Shown: positions 18,967 to 27,060, numbered from the stretch's first letter. The stretch is 61,076 nucleotides of DNA from Cnuella takakiae (GCF_001953305.1 NZ_MTFE01000010.1:1251426-1312501); one strand, 5' to 3'. The notes: generated from the sequence alone by a model not told the origin. Program-made: numbers and translations.

Positions 18967-19545
18967 TCACCTGAACGATGCCCCTTCCTGCCGCACTTTC
19001 TCCAGCCAGCCTTTCCGAAATCCTTCACTCGAATCCCTGATGGGTGCGATATAGGTAAGCTTAACCGGGTGCACACCACAAAACGCCAAAGTGCCTTTTT
19101 TGAACTGGTTGATGGCCGGCCGGTGCATGAACAGGTAATTGTACCAGCCGGGTGTATCGGCGGTGATAATGATATGGCCGGTCTTTCCCTTCAGCAGTTT
19201 TTTGGGTAAGGGCTTGTTGGGGATGTATTCGAAGGTGATGCCGGGCAAAAAAGTACGGTCGATAAAGCCCTTCATAACAGCGGGATAACCATACCACCAC
19301 ATTGGGAAAACCCACACCAGGTGGTCGGCCCATTTAATCTGTTCGATGGCTTGCAGCAGGTCGGGTTCCAGCGCTGTTCTTTTACGGTAGCCGTGTTGCA
19401 GGTTGGGGTTGAACTGCAGCGAAGCAATATCTATTTGCTGCAGGGTGGCGCCGGTGGTGGCCAGTCCTTCGGCATAGGCGCGGGCAAGTGCGTAGTTATA
19501 ACTTTCAGGGTCGGGGTGACCATTTATCAGCAGTACTTTCTTCAT
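18967..19545 (-). CDS. NAD(P)H-dependent quinone oxidoreductase, flavodoxin-2 fold
   Basis: A 192-aa flavoprotein of the MdaB/NQO-like group. Evidence: KKVLLINGHPDPESYNYAL (FMN/FAD phosphate loop), WADHLVWVFPMWWYGYPAVMKGFIDRTF and the GVHPVK-type C-terminal motif. The ATG at 19545 places the beta-strand right at the N-terminus; the one at 19578 adds 11 unrelated residues. Likely two-electron reduction of quinones for redox protection. It is monocistronic, convergent with the PAS kinase. Confidence 0.88.
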   Translation of the reverse strand: MKKVLLINGHPDPESYNYALARAYAEGLATTGATLQQIDIASLQFNPNLQHGYRKRTALEPDLLQAIEQIKWADHLVWVFPMWWYGYPAVMKGFIDRTFLPGITFEYIPNKPLPKKLLKGKTGHIIITADTPGWYNYLFMHRPAINQFKKGTLAFCGVHPVKLTYIAPIRDSSEGFRKGWLEKVRQEGASFR

Positions 19546-19666
19546 GGTGGCGCTTTGTGCAAAAGAGCGCCATTTCATTTTCTGGAAACATGATCATTGT
19601 CTGTTGCAGCAACAATTTTTTGGGGGTGCAGCCAGGTGGTCGCTGGCTGTTGCAAGAAGTGCAAGT

Positions 19667-19713
19667 GATAGCAATCCATAACCCTACTTCCCCGCTGGTT
19701 ATGGACTGCTATC
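19667..19713. repeat. Inverted repeat upstream of a terminator
   Basis: 17-base arms at 19667-19683 and 19697-19713 match with one mismatch around a 13-base loop. It lies directly left of the 19720-19752 hairpin, between two minus-strand genes. Confidence 0.6.
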
Positions 19714-19719
19714 CAATAA

Positions 19720-19752
19720 AAAAGCATAGCCGATTGAAGCGCCTATGCTTTT
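19720..19752 (-). terminator. Terminator of the VOC protein gene
   Basis: Perfect 10-bp stem AAAAGCATAG/CTATGCTTTT with a 13-base loop. On the minus strand the stem runs into a T-rich tail, 28 bases after the stop codon of the VOC gene. Confidence 0.7.
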
Positions 19753-19779
19753 GTAGAAAAGTAAGATTTTCCGGTTTGC

Positions 19780-20217
19780 CTATACCTTCCCGTTATATGC
19801 GGGGTCGTGGTCCACCATCCATTCAATACCGTACTTGTCGCGGAACATGCCGAAATAAGAACCCCAGGGGCTGTCGCTGATGGGGACTTCCACGCTGCCG
19901 CCTGCCGAAAGCCCGTTGAACAGCCTGTCGGCTTCTTCGCGGCTTGCTGCACTGATGGATATCTTGGACCTGTTCTCCATCTCATTTACCCGGCCCATAT
20001 TTTCCGGCACATCGTTGCCCATCAAAATATTGCCGCCAATGGGCAGGGCAATATGCATGATCTTTTCTGCTTCGGCTGCTGATGCCTGGTACCCGGAGCT
20101 TGCCAGGTCTTTAAAGCGTACGATCCTGGCGAAGGTTCCGCCAAATACGGACTGGTAGAAGTTGAATGCTTCTTCGGCATTGCCGTTAAAATTGATGTGG
20201 GGGTTGATGAGTGGCAT
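19780..20217 (-). CDS. PhnB-like VOC family protein
   Basis: A 145-aa protein of the vicinal-oxygen-chelate fold, PhnB/3-demethylubiquinone methyltransferase-like subgroup. It begins MPLINPHINFNGNAEEAFNFY, continues with VFGGTFARI and MHIALPIGGNILMGND, and ends with GSYFGMFRDKYGIEWMVDHD. The subgroup has no firmly established function. Base composition is similar to the flanking core genes, unlike the AT-rich genes just to the right. Confidence 0.85.
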   Translation of the reverse strand: MPLINPHINFNGNAEEAFNFYQSVFGGTFARIVRFKDLASSGYQASAAEAEKIMHIALPIGGNILMGNDVPENMGRVNEMENRSKISISAASREEADRLFNGLSAGGSVEVPISDSPWGSYFGMFRDKYGIEWMVDHDPAYNGKV

Positions 20218-20295
20218 GGGGGAGGTTTATAAAGATTAAATTTTGGTTTTAAGTTACGCAGCTTTGATTATAAAAATCAGGTGTTGTGTGCTGTT

Positions 20296-20742
20296 TTACC
20301 TGTCAATCAGTCTTCTGTGATAATTGATTTGCCCTAAGTGATAGGTCAGGTGGGTGGTTAAATGCACCAACAAAAACTCGGTAGTTGTCATTTGGTCAAA
20401 TACTAAAATTGGATACACTTGCATCAAAGAATTTTCATCCAGGTTTTCAAGCGATTGGTTAACCACTTCAATAGTATCATCGATCTTTTGGAGCAATTCT
20501 TTTTTGGGAACGCCTTTTAGCGAAAACTCTGCATCCCGGTTTCTAACATAGTTGGTGTTTCCAAGCTCCTTGCCTATATACGTATTCAGGTTGCCGATTA
20601 AATGCAGGCATAAATTCCCGGCAGCATTGGCAAGGGAGCCTTCAACCTTCCATAGGTTTTCTTCATTGCTATATTGTTCAATTTCATTTTTCAACCTGTT
20701 TAGATCTCTGCTAAACAGCGTTTTTAAAGTGTCAACCAACAT
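20296..20742 (-). CDS. DinB-like four-helix protein
   Basis: A 148-aa member of the DinB/YfiT metal-binding superfamily (DUF1572-like), with histidines placed as in the family (NLCLHLIGNLNTYIG, LVHLTTHLTYHLGQINYHR near the C-terminus). The ATG at 20742 is chosen; one at 20799 would add 19 residues that run through the inverted repeat region. Clearly more AT-rich than the core genes. First member, in minus-strand order last, of the cassette-like cluster up to 23184. Role unknown; such proteins often act on small thiols. Confidence 0.75.
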   Translation of the reverse strand: MLVDTLKTLFSRDLNRLKNEIEQYSNEENLWKVEGSLANAAGNLCLHLIGNLNTYIGKELGNTNYVRNRDAEFSLKGVPKKELLQKIDDTIEVVNQSLENLDENSLMQVYPILVFDQMTTTEFLLVHLTTHLTYHLGQINYHRRLIDR

Positions 20743-20791
20743 CTGCCTTATATGATAATGTTCCTTTAAATACGGTATTTGGTTGTTGAAG

Positions 20792-20922
20792 TAACACAAC
20801 GGTTTGGCTATTGCCGAAGGCCGGGATTTTTAGCTCAAAAGTTCAATCAAAGAACGAATGTTGAACCTTGTACAAATGTCCAGTCGAAGTTATTCAGCCT
20901 CGCTTTGGGCAATACCTTGTTA
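20792..20922. repeat. Imperfect inverted repeat between accessory genes (cassette-boundary-like)
   Basis: GGCTATTGCCGAAGGCCGGG at 20806-20825 pairs imperfectly with CCTCGCTTTGGGCAATACC at 20898-20916. The outer edges carry TAACACAAC and TTGTTA. The ATTGCC core recurs in the next spacer (21847-21958). Confidence 0.5.
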
Positions 20923-20931
20923 ATGGCTGCT

Positions 20932-21420
20932 TTATTTGTCTTTCCGTTCATGTTCTAATGTTTCAAACCACGCTTTTTGAGGTCTGCTTGTTGGATAACC
21001 ATATTTAGTGCGAAACTTTTTTCGTTCTTCGGTAAAGTCCCACCACGTTTTTTTTATGTCGTTTGTGTTTGCATAATGTACGACTAATCTAAATTGGTCT
21101 TCAACGCACGGGTCTGTCCAAAAACCTTTTTTTAGTTCGTATTCGTCTGTCAGTTTTGCTCCGTCTTTGTTTTTTAGTTCGTTTAGCGAATAGTAACCTA
21201 AAAACACAAGGTCTTCGGCGAATTTTATTCCAACTGACGGGACGGTTTGAAATTCTGCTAACGCATAAATTTCTTTTGCTCGTTCGGGTGTAGCGGCAAG
21301 AAAAACTTCCAATTCGTCAGTTGCAAAGTCGAGGACGTTTGCAATTTTGATTTTGTTCTTTCTCAAACTTGCTTTTTCGATGGCTGTCAGCGGAAGTTTT
21401 ATGCTTGTCTTACTTTTCAT
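20932..21420 (-). CDS. Helix-hairpin-helix protein, Cdd1-like (pathogenicity-locus family)
   Basis: A 162-aa protein with a helix-hairpin-helix-like segment (VPSVGIKFAEDLVFLGYYSL) and the conserved C-terminal part YELKKGFWTDPCVEDQFRLVVHYA typical of the Cdd1 family. The biochemical role is unknown; DNA binding is suggested by the fold only. The ATG at 21420 lies inside the end of the upstream VOC gene (overlap of 11 bases), so the two genes are translationally coupled. AT-rich relative to neighbours, consistent with transfer. Confidence 0.8.
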   Translation of the reverse strand: MKSKTSIKLPLTAIEKASLRKNKIKIANVLDFATDELEVFLAATPERAKEIYALAEFQTVPSVGIKFAEDLVFLGYYSLNELKNKDGAKLTDEYELKKGFWTDPCVEDQFRLVVHYANTNDIKKTWWDFTEERKKFRTKYGYPTSRPQKAWFETLEHERKDK

Positions 21421-21787
21421 CTTCAGCAAAAGTCAGCAAATAGCCGTTATTATCTACAATAGAAAATTCAGTCGCACCGTAAAATGTTTTTTCAAGTCCT
21501 TTAACCACTTCTACTTTGTCTTTAATGTGGTCAAAGAATTTTCTGATTTCAGTTGTTTGAATATACAAAAGCAATGAGCCTCCGTTTTGTCTTGAAATCA
21601 TTGGCAAGTCGTTGCCCAAACTTTCAAAGGTTTGGAACATAAACGTTACGTTTCCACAAGTCATCATAGCCCAAACAAGGTCGCCTTGTTCGGGAACTGT
21701 CGTAATAACGTTGAAGCCTAATTGTTTGTAGAAGTCGATTGTCTGTTTAATGTCAGTTACAAAAATGTTTGGTGATATTGTGTTCAT
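21410..21787 (-). CDS. VOC family (glyoxalase-like) protein
   Basis: A 125-aa single vicinal-oxygen-chelate unit with ISPNIFVTDIKQTIDFYKQ, NVTFMFQTFE and the closing EFSIVDNNGYLLTFAED typical of bleomycin-resistance/glyoxalase-like proteins. It is upstream of, and overlaps, the Cdd1-like gene; the pair behaves as one unit flanked by inverted repeats. Substrate unknown. AT-rich. Confidence 0.85.
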   Translation of the reverse strand: MNTISPNIFVTDIKQTIDFYKQLGFNVITTVPEQGDLVWAMMTCGNVTFMFQTFESLGNDLPMISRQNGGSLLLYIQTTEIRKFFDHIKDKVEVVKGLEKTFYGATEFSIVDNNGYLLTFAEDEK

Positions 21788-21846
21788 ATTTTTTCTTGTT
21801 TTATCTTTTTACGAGGTGTTTGTCTAAGGTTGCCACTAATGTTCCG

Positions 21847-21958
21847 GGTATTGCCGTCAGGCAGGGTCTTGGCATTTCTGAAGCTCATAAAAGATTTACA
21901 GTTTACAAGTTGCCCGTCAGCACAATAGCGTTCAGCCAGCCCTGCTTGCGGCAATACC
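21847..21958. repeat. Inverted repeat between accessory genes (cassette-boundary-like)
   Basis: GGTATTGCCGTCAGGCAGGG (21847-21866) pairs with CCCTGCTTGCGGCAATACC (21940-21958), leaving a ~73-base loop. The GGTATTGCC core is shared with the 20792-20922 repeat. Unpaired bases and a partly complementary interior recall integron recombination sites, but the 7-bp consensus cores of classical attC sites were not found. Confidence 0.55.
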
Positions 21959-21961
21959 ACG

Positions 21962-22414
21962 TCATGTGCCTATACAGTCGGAAAGATTATGTTTCGACCA
22001 TCCACCAAAAGCCTTCACAGTTGCAAATACAGGCTTTCCCTCCGCAGTGCTGCCAGGAACAAAGCAAGACCAGCAAGCTGCATCTTCTTCTGAAACAGCG
22101 GTTGAAAAGTCATCTTCAGCAATAGGAACTTTTAGCCTGCCACTCCACGGTGCCGCATTCTGTCCCGCGTAACTGCCGATGGTGATGTAAATGAATCGAC
22201 TTCCTGCAAGACCTTGAACGTAAGGACCGCTCATAGATATACCCTGGCTCGCTGATTGCTTTATCTGAACGGCAAACTCAAAGTTCAAATCTTTGCCTGC
22301 TCCAGGTTGCGGCTGCAATGTGTCGTAGTCGGATCCTTTGCCCTTTTGTAAGCCATACAGTACACCCTCAACTGGGTTTTGAAGAACTATTTTCAGTTTG
22401 ATCTCTTTTAACAT
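21962..22414 (-). CDS. DUF5990 family protein
   Basis: A 150-aa protein of a family of unknown function. Recognised from the order of its blocks: IKLKIVLQNPVEGVLYGLQKG, DLNFEFAVQIK, GPYVQGLAGSRFIYITIGSYAG and the late GKPVFATVKAFGGW. The ATG at 22414 is preferred because the family starts with this beta-strand; the upstream ATG at 22477 adds 21 unlike residues. Located in the cassette-like cluster, same strand as its neighbours. Confidence 0.7.
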   Translation of the reverse strand: MLKEIKLKIVLQNPVEGVLYGLQKGKGSDYDTLQPQPGAGKDLNFEFAVQIKQSASQGISMSGPYVQGLAGSRFIYITIGSYAGQNAAPWSGRLKVPIAEDDFSTAVSEEDAACWSCFVPGSTAEGKPVFATVKAFGGWSKHNLSDCIGT

Positions 22415-22497
22415 AGAGCAGCGTCGGTGATTAATCTTTGGCAAATAACGTTCAAGAGCTTTGCGAAGGTTGGGCATTCATTGTTTGTCTGCTTAGC

Positions 22498-22563
22498 CCT
22501 TGCACAAAAGCCGATTAGCGGTTCAAAGTCTAAATTTACTTCGTTAGCCCAACTTTTGCAAAG
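22498..22563. repeat. Imperfect inverted repeat upstream of the DUF5990 gene
   Basis: CCTTGCACAAAAGCCGATTAGC (from 22498) can pair with GTTAGCCCAACTTTTGCAAAG (to 22563) with bulges. It occupies the spacer between the lipoprotein and DUF5990 genes and, with the two repeats to its left, gives each gene of the cluster its own palindromic boundary. Confidence 0.4.
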
Positions 22564-22584
22564 CTGATGTTGTACGCCGTTTAG

Positions 22585-23184
22585 TCACTCTACCATCTGA
22601 CCAACTTTTGCTTCCAGTGTTGATCTCATGTCCTCCAGAATGCTCATATCTGCCTCAGTGCATATGTTGCATCGGGTCTTAATACTTCTAAAATACTCGT
22701 TAAGGTCTTTTTGGTAGTCCGTTCCCGAGGCATAAAACTCAAATGCTATGCTTTCCTGTGTTGAGGCCTTCTCTTGGTTGTCTAGGGTTTTATAGTTATC
22801 CAAGAACTCTTTAGGGTGGGATGAAAAGTAGTCCTTAATGTATCCACAAATAGCTTCACTGAGAGCACCGTCACTTTTCACAACCATAGCCTTGTAGACC
22901 CGAAATGCGAAGTTCCTCGTGTTGGGGTTTTCGGATTGGAGACTGTCCAACCAAGCAAAGGTCTGTTCGTTGTCAGTTGGTTTGACCTTGCCGCTAATGA
23001 TCTCCTCGCCATACTGCTTTGAAGTAAAACCTACATCATTATGCCTGGACGAAGTTGTCGGAGTTGTATCAGTATAGGTTTCTACTTGCGGTATTGCATG
23101 GCTATCCTTTTCTGATTTTTTGTCCGGTGTCTCAATGCAGCCAGAAACAAGCAGCAGTACTAGTATGTAGTTTGGAGTCTTCAT
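22585..23184 (-). CDS. Hypothetical lipoprotein
   Basis: A 199-aa protein with a lipoprotein signal: hydrophobic stretch YILVLLLVSGC with the lipobox cysteine at residue 16. The mature part is polar and probably helical, with a Ser/Thr-rich linker (about 30-50) and an acidic/amphipathic C-terminal half. No family was recognised. Likely anchored in the outer or inner membrane facing the periplasm. AT-rich like its neighbours. Confidence 0.65.
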   Translation of the reverse strand: MKTPNYILVLLLVSGCIETPDKKSEKDSHAIPQVETYTDTTPTTSSRHNDVGFTSKQYGEEIISGKVKPTDNEQTFAWLDSLQSENPNTRNFAFRVYKAMVVKSDGALSEAICGYIKDYFSSHPKEFLDNYKTLDNQEKASTQESIAFEFYASGTDYQKDLNEYFRSIKTRCNICTEADMSILEDMRSTLEAKVGQMVE

Positions 23185-23320
23185 AATATGGCGTACAATA
23201 CTAAGATATACGCAATAATAGATTTGCCGCTTTTTTCTAACCTTTTGATTGCCACAACTTAACTATTGCGGATATTCTATTGTTGCTTGCGCAAAGCCGC
23301 AGTAGCCCATTTTGTCAATA

Positions 23321-23348
23321 ACAAAAAACGCCCCTGGAAAGGGGCGTT
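23321..23348 (-). terminator. Terminator of the membrane cytochrome c gene
   Basis: Stem AACGCCCC/GGGGCGTT (23327-23334, 23341-23348) with a 6-base loop. Read on the minus strand it is followed by TTTTTTGTT, 32 bases after the stop codon. Confidence 0.8.
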
Positions 23349-23380
23349 GTACATTGAAACGAAAACCAACGATTAAGCAA

Positions 23381-23911
23381 TTACACTTGCTCCTGTTCCA
23401 TGCGGCGGCGCAGAGCTTTTACCTGTACCAGGAAAAGCAGGGAGCCAACCAGCAGCACCAGCAAACCAGCATAGGTCAGGAGCAATCCATAATTGCCGGA
23501 AGAAAAACCGATATAGTCTACCTGTGCCGGAGTGTCGGTAGGCGCTGCGGCTGTGGGTGCAGCGGCGGCCTTTGTTTCCTCCTGTATGTAGGCTACAATA
23601 TTTTTGATGTTGTCGGCGCTCAGGTCTTTATGGTCCGGCATCGATATCTTGAACTGTTCGTAAATGGCAACCGCTTCTTTGTCGCCCTTTTTGATCATGG
23701 ATTGTGAACCCTGTACAAAGTTTACGATCCAATCCATAGAATGGCGCTGGTCTACACCGCCCAGTGCGGGGCCTACCAACTGCTTGGAAACACTGTGGCA
23801 GCCGGCACAGCGACTGGTGAAGATGGTTTTGCCTTCTGCTGCCGGGGGCGCGGCCCAGGTTTGCAGGGCTGTTACAAGGGTAAGCGCCAGGACAAGTATC
23901 CTTGATTTCAT
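23381..23911 (-). CDS. Membrane-anchored class I cytochrome c
   Basis: A 176-aa exported monoheme cytochrome c. The signal peptide (residues 1-20, MKSRILVLALTLVTALQTWA) fixes the ATG at 23911. Heme attachment motif CAGCH at residues 35-39 and a distal Met in ISMPDHKDLS. After an Ala/Pro-rich linker, a C-terminal transmembrane helix (about 140-162, LLLTYAGLLVLLVGSLLFL) anchors it with the tail in the cytoplasm. It probably passes electrons between a quinol-oxidising complex and periplasmic reductases. It is divergent from the DUF2249-RIC gene across a palindromic intergenic region, so the two may be co-regulated. Confidence 0.9.
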   Translation of the reverse strand: MKSRILVLALTLVTALQTWAAPPAAEGKTIFTSRCAGCHSVSKQLVGPALGGVDQRHSMDWIVNFVQGSQSMIKKGDKEAVAIYEQFKISMPDHKDLSADNIKNIVAYIQEETKAAAAPTAAAPTDTPAQVDYIGFSSGNYGLLLTYAGLLVLLVGSLLFLVQVKALRRRMEQEQV

Positions 23912-23940
23912 CGTTGTTGTTTTTGTTTGTTGCTGTTGCA

Positions 23941-23960
23941 AATGTCACCTCCGTGTCATT
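23941..23960. promoter_or_regulatory. Candidate operator palindrome between cytochrome c and RIC genes
   Basis: 20-bp imperfect palindrome of the form AATGnCAC-N4-GTGnCATT (seven of eight arm positions match). It is centred between divergent genes and contains GTCATT, also present in the nos-region palindrome at 44692-44709. A regulator site is inferred, not known. Confidence 0.4.
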
Positions 23961-24055
23961 GCCCCAACCTTACATAAAACAAGTTGCAGGATGATTTTAA
24001 TCAGGCAGGCAAGTAGAAGTATGCGGATACTTTTATTCCCTGAAAACAATACCAC

Positions 24056-25039
24056 ATGCCTGTACTGGAAACCCCCTTCGATAGCGAAATCTTGATCCTG
24101 AATGTAACGGTGCTGGAACCCCGCATGAAGCATCCCACCATCTTTCAGCAGTTTGATGCCCTTGCACAAGGCGATGCCTTCCGCATCCTCAATGACCACG
24201 ATCCCAAACCCTTGTATTACCAGATGATTGCCGAAAGGGGCAATATCTTTTCCTGGCAATACCTGGAGCAGGGGCCGCAACGCTGGATCGTTGAAATAAA
24301 AAAGCATGCGCCCGGCGAAACCGTTGGCGAGCTAGCCGCAAAGGATGTGCGCAAAGCCGAAGTGTTTAAAAAGTACGGTATCGATTTTTGCTGTGGCGGT
24401 AAAAAGTCGCTGGCACAGGCCTGCGCCGAGGCAGGCGTAAGCGAAGCCGAAGTAGCTGCCGCTCTCGAAAATGCCGGGAAAGAAAGGAGCGTTGCCGACA
24501 CTGCTGCTTTCAACCGCTGGGATGCCGATTTTTTGGCCGACTATATCTACAACCAGCACCACAACTACTATTACGAAGAAGGCCCCGTGCTGAATGAACT
24601 TGTAGACAAAGTAACCGCACGCCATAGCGATCATGCACCCGAGCTGAAGCAGGTGCAATTGATCTGGCGCCAGCTCTCCGCCGAACTCAATACGCATTTC
24701 CTGAAAGAAGAACGAATTGTATTTCCCTTTATCAAGGCGCTGGTGAAGGCAAGGAAAACCGGCGACCTAAATGAGTTGCAGGCTTATCCTTCCATACAGG
24801 AACCCATACAGGTGATGGAGTCGGATCATGAAGCTGCGGGCGACCTGCTGGCAGCCCTGCGTAAGCTCACCAATGGCTTTACCCCGCCTCAGGGTGCCTG
24901 CAATTCTTTCCAGTTACTGTACCAAAAACTGGCCGACCTGGAAGCCGATCTGCACCAGCACATTCACCTCGAAAACAATATTCTTTTTCCCAAAGGCCTG
25001 CAACTGGAACGCGACCTGCGTACCGCATTGACTGCCTAA
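24056..25039 (+). CDS. ric: DUF2249 fused to RIC-type di-iron protein (ScdA/YtfE-like)
   Basis: A 327-aa protein of the repair-of-iron-centres family. Residues 1-80 form a DUF2249 domain (VTVLEPRMKHPTIFQQFDAL, ILNDHDPKPLYYQM). Residues about 85-145 form the ScdA N-terminal domain with KYGIDFCCGGKKSLAQAC. The rest is a hemerythrin-like four-helix domain with di-iron ligands in YNQHHNYYYEEGP, HFLKEERIVFPFI, ESDHEAAGDL and QHIHLENNILFPK. The family counters nitrosative damage to Fe-S clusters, with an NO-handling di-iron site. Cytoplasmic. It ends in a terminator and is followed by repeat copy 2. Confidence 0.9.
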   Translation: MPVLETPFDSEILILNVTVLEPRMKHPTIFQQFDALAQGDAFRILNDHDPKPLYYQMIAERGNIFSWQYLEQGPQRWIVEIKKHAPGETVGELAAKDVRKAEVFKKYGIDFCCGGKKSLAQACAEAGVSEAEVAAALENAGKERSVADTAAFNRWDADFLADYIYNQHHNYYYEEGPVLNELVDKVTARHSDHAPELKQVQLIWRQLSAELNTHFLKEERIVFPFIKALVKARKTGDLNELQAYPSIQEPIQVMESDHEAAGDLLAALRKLTNGFTPPQGACNSFQLLYQKLADLEADLHQHIHLENNILFPKGLQLERDLRTALTA

Positions 25040-25066
25040 CTGCTTTGTGTTTGTTTCCTTGTGCTT

Positions 25067-25104
25067 ATTCCGGGTGTGCTTGTTGCACCCGGAATTATTG
25101 TTTG
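25067..25104 (+). terminator. Terminator of the DUF2249-RIC gene
   Basis: Arms ATTCCGGGTG (25067-25076) and CACCCGGAAT (25086-25095), followed by TATTGTTTG; 28 bases after the stop codon. Confidence 0.75.
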
Positions 25105-25560
25105 CTGGGCAAGGTGGTGGGTAGGATTAATGATTATTTGATTATTGATAATTGGCCTGCTGGCAATCAAACAACAAAATGAAATGTATGAAGGGCGTAT
25201 TGAGTGAACAATGCTTTGTTACAACAGTTTCCATCCATTGAAAAGGAGCACATGCTTTAACTGTGATGACGCCACCTGTGGTACGTCATTGCGAGGCGCC
25301 TGCAAACTTTTAGTAGCCATGGCATCCTGCGGCGCTGAAGCAATCCCCTGCACCACCGGTTTCTTTCATGTGCAGGTTTAGTGTCTTACAGCGGCAGGAG
25401 ATTGCTTCGGCGCGCCAGTTTGCTGCAGGCACAAGCAGTTGATGCGCCTTCGCAATGACGCTTCACTCAAGATAAGGTTTGCAGTGTTTTTTTGCATCTG
25501 TCGTCCGTCATCTATCGTCCATCGTCTGTTCTCTGTCTTCTTCTAAACCCAAACAGCTCT
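25105..25560. other. Intergenic region holding repeat copy 2
   Basis: Apart from the repeat at 25284-25460, the last part (25497-25540) is a low-complexity run of TCGTCCGTCATCTATCG-like words, the same word family seen at 18799-18966 and 39700-39880. No gene seen. Confidence 0.6.
25284..25460. repeat. Dispersed ~177-bp palindromic repeat, copy 2
   Basis: Begins CGTCATTGCGAGGCGCC and ends GCGCCTTCGCAATGACG. Shares the blocks GGCGCTGAAGCAATCCCC, GTCTTACAGCGGCAGGAG and GATTGCTTCGGCGCGC with copies 1 and 3. It lies 100 bp upstream of the Rrf2 gene; copy 3 lies 211 bp after the NnrS-like gene, so the operon is bracketed by copies. Confidence 0.88.
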
Positions 25561-25992
25561 ATGTTATCCCTTTCTGCTCAATATGCCTTACGTGCCATGG
25601 TGCTGTTGATGAATGCTGCTCCGGAAGCCAGGCGCATGGGCATCCGCGAAATTGCACATGCCGTTGACGCCAACGAACATACCACGGGAAAGATCCTGCA
25701 GCAGCTGGTAAAGGCAGGCCTGATCCTTTCGGTAAAAGGACCGAACGGTGGCTTTTATATTCCTGCCGATGCTGCGCCCATCACCTTAATTGCCGTGGTT
25801 GCCGTATTTGACGGCACCGGCTTTTTCTTTAAGTGCGGACTGGGTTTGAAGGAATGCTCCGAAGCAAAACCATGTCCCATACATTTTACCTACAAGGCCG
25901 CAAGAGAAGCCCTGTATCAACAATTTTCAAACCTCACCATTCAAGCGCTTGCCCGCGATCTTTCGCTGGGTAAAGCTTTCCTGAAACGATGA
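25561..25992 (+). CDS. Rrf2-family transcriptional regulator with three cysteines
   Basis: A 143-aa winged-helix regulator starting MLSLSAQYALRAMVLLMNAA. The recognition region IREIAHAVDANEHTTGKILQQLVKAGLILSVKGPNGGF is typical of Rrf2. The cysteine cluster FKCGLGLKECSEAKPCPIHF matches the spacing seen in Fe-S Rrf2 members such as NsrR/IscR/RirA, so NO or redox sensing through an Fe-S cluster is inferred. The upstream ATG at 25492 reads through low-complexity spacer and is rejected. Its stop overlaps the start of the next gene (ATGA), so the two are translationally coupled. Confidence 0.9.
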   Translation: MLSLSAQYALRAMVLLMNAAPEARRMGIREIAHAVDANEHTTGKILQQLVKAGLILSVKGPNGGFYIPADAAPITLIAVVAVFDGTGFFFKCGLGLKECSEAKPCPIHFTYKAAREALYQQFSNLTIQALARDLSLGKAFLKR

Positions 25993-27050
25993 ACAAAGCA
26001 TTACTGGTATTGCCGCTTGTACTGTTGTCGCTGCTGCTGGCCATCTGGAGCGGCTGGTTGCGGCTGGGCTGGGCTTTACCGCTTGGTATGGCAGCGGCGC
26101 AGCATGGCGCACTGATGGTAGGCTCCTTCCTGGGTACCATGATCTTCGTGGAGCGCGCCGTTACCTTCAAACAAAAGTGGGTGTTGCTGCTGCCATTTAT
26201 CAATGGGTTAAGCGTGCTATGCTTTGCCCTGGGACAAACAGCTGTTGCCCTGTGGTGTTTGCTGTTGGGTGCGGCAGGCTTTGTGGTGATGTGCTGTTAT
26301 TTTGTTTACCGCTATGGCGAGCTGTACTACTATGTTTTCCTGGCGGGTGCTTTTGCATTGCTGGGCGCTCAGGTGATTGTGTATAAAACGCATTTCTATC
26401 CCAATGCCATTCCGTGGTACATGGCTTTCCTGCTCTTTACCATTGTTGCCGAAAGGCTTGAGTTGAGCCGTTTCCAGAACATCACGCCTTTCATGCGCAA
26501 TAGCCTGCTGGCTGCATTGGGCCTGGTGTTGTTGTCGCTGTTTATGCCCTTCCATTTTTATGGGCACTTGGTATTTGCAGCTGCAATGGCAACCGTTGCA
26601 GCCTGGTTGCTGCGGTACGATATGGCCTGGAAATCCTTGCGCATCAGGGGGCAGCACCGCTACTCGGCGCAACTGCTGATAACGGGTTATGTGTGGTTGT
26701 TGCCTACCGCGCTGTTGCTGGTGTGGCCCGCAGGCAATCCTTTTTTGTACGATGCGGCCCTGCATAGCTTCTTCATCGGCTTTGTGTTTTCCATGATCTT
26801 TTCGCATGCACCCATCATCCTGCCTGCGGTGCTGCGCTTGCCGGTGCAGTTGTTCCGGCCTTTCCTGTATGTGCTTTTTGTATTGCTACAGTTGTCGCTG
26901 TTACTTCGGGTGGTTGGCGACCTGCTCTTGTTGCCCTTGCTGCGGCAGTGGGGCGGCTTGCTGAATGGGATGGTGATCCTGGCTTTCTTTGTTTCGGTGG
27001 GCGTTATTGTACGGAAGGAGTTGGCGAAAAGAAAGTTGGTATTGCGTTAG
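25989..27050 (+). CDS. NnrS-like multi-span membrane protein
   Basis: A 353-aa very hydrophobic protein with about ten or more transmembrane helices. Histidines lie in conserved-looking settings: AAAQHGALMVGSFLGTM near the N-terminus and ALHSFFIGFVFSMIFSHAPIILPAVL in the second half, which resembles NnrS, a heme- and copper-containing membrane protein linked to nitric oxide stress. Translational coupling to an NsrR-like Rrf2 regulator supports this. The assignment is moderate: overall length and helix order fit, but I could not align it. Confidence 0.6.
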   Translation: MNKALLVLPLVLLSLLLAIWSGWLRLGWALPLGMAAAQHGALMVGSFLGTMIFVERAVTFKQKWVLLLPFINGLSVLCFALGQTAVALWCLLLGAAGFVVMCCYFVYRYGELYYYVFLAGAFALLGAQVIVYKTHFYPNAIPWYMAFLLFTIVAERLELSRFQNITPFMRNSLLAALGLVLLSLFMPFHFYGHLVFAAAMATVAAWLLRYDMAWKSLRIRGQHRYSAQLLITGYVWLLPTALLLVWPAGNPFLYDAALHSFFIGFVFSMIFSHAPIILPAVLRLPVQLFRPFLYVLFVLLQLSLLLRVVGDLLLLPLLRQWGGLLNGMVILAFFVSVGVIVRKELAKRKLVLR

Positions 27051-27060
27051 GAGTGTAGGT

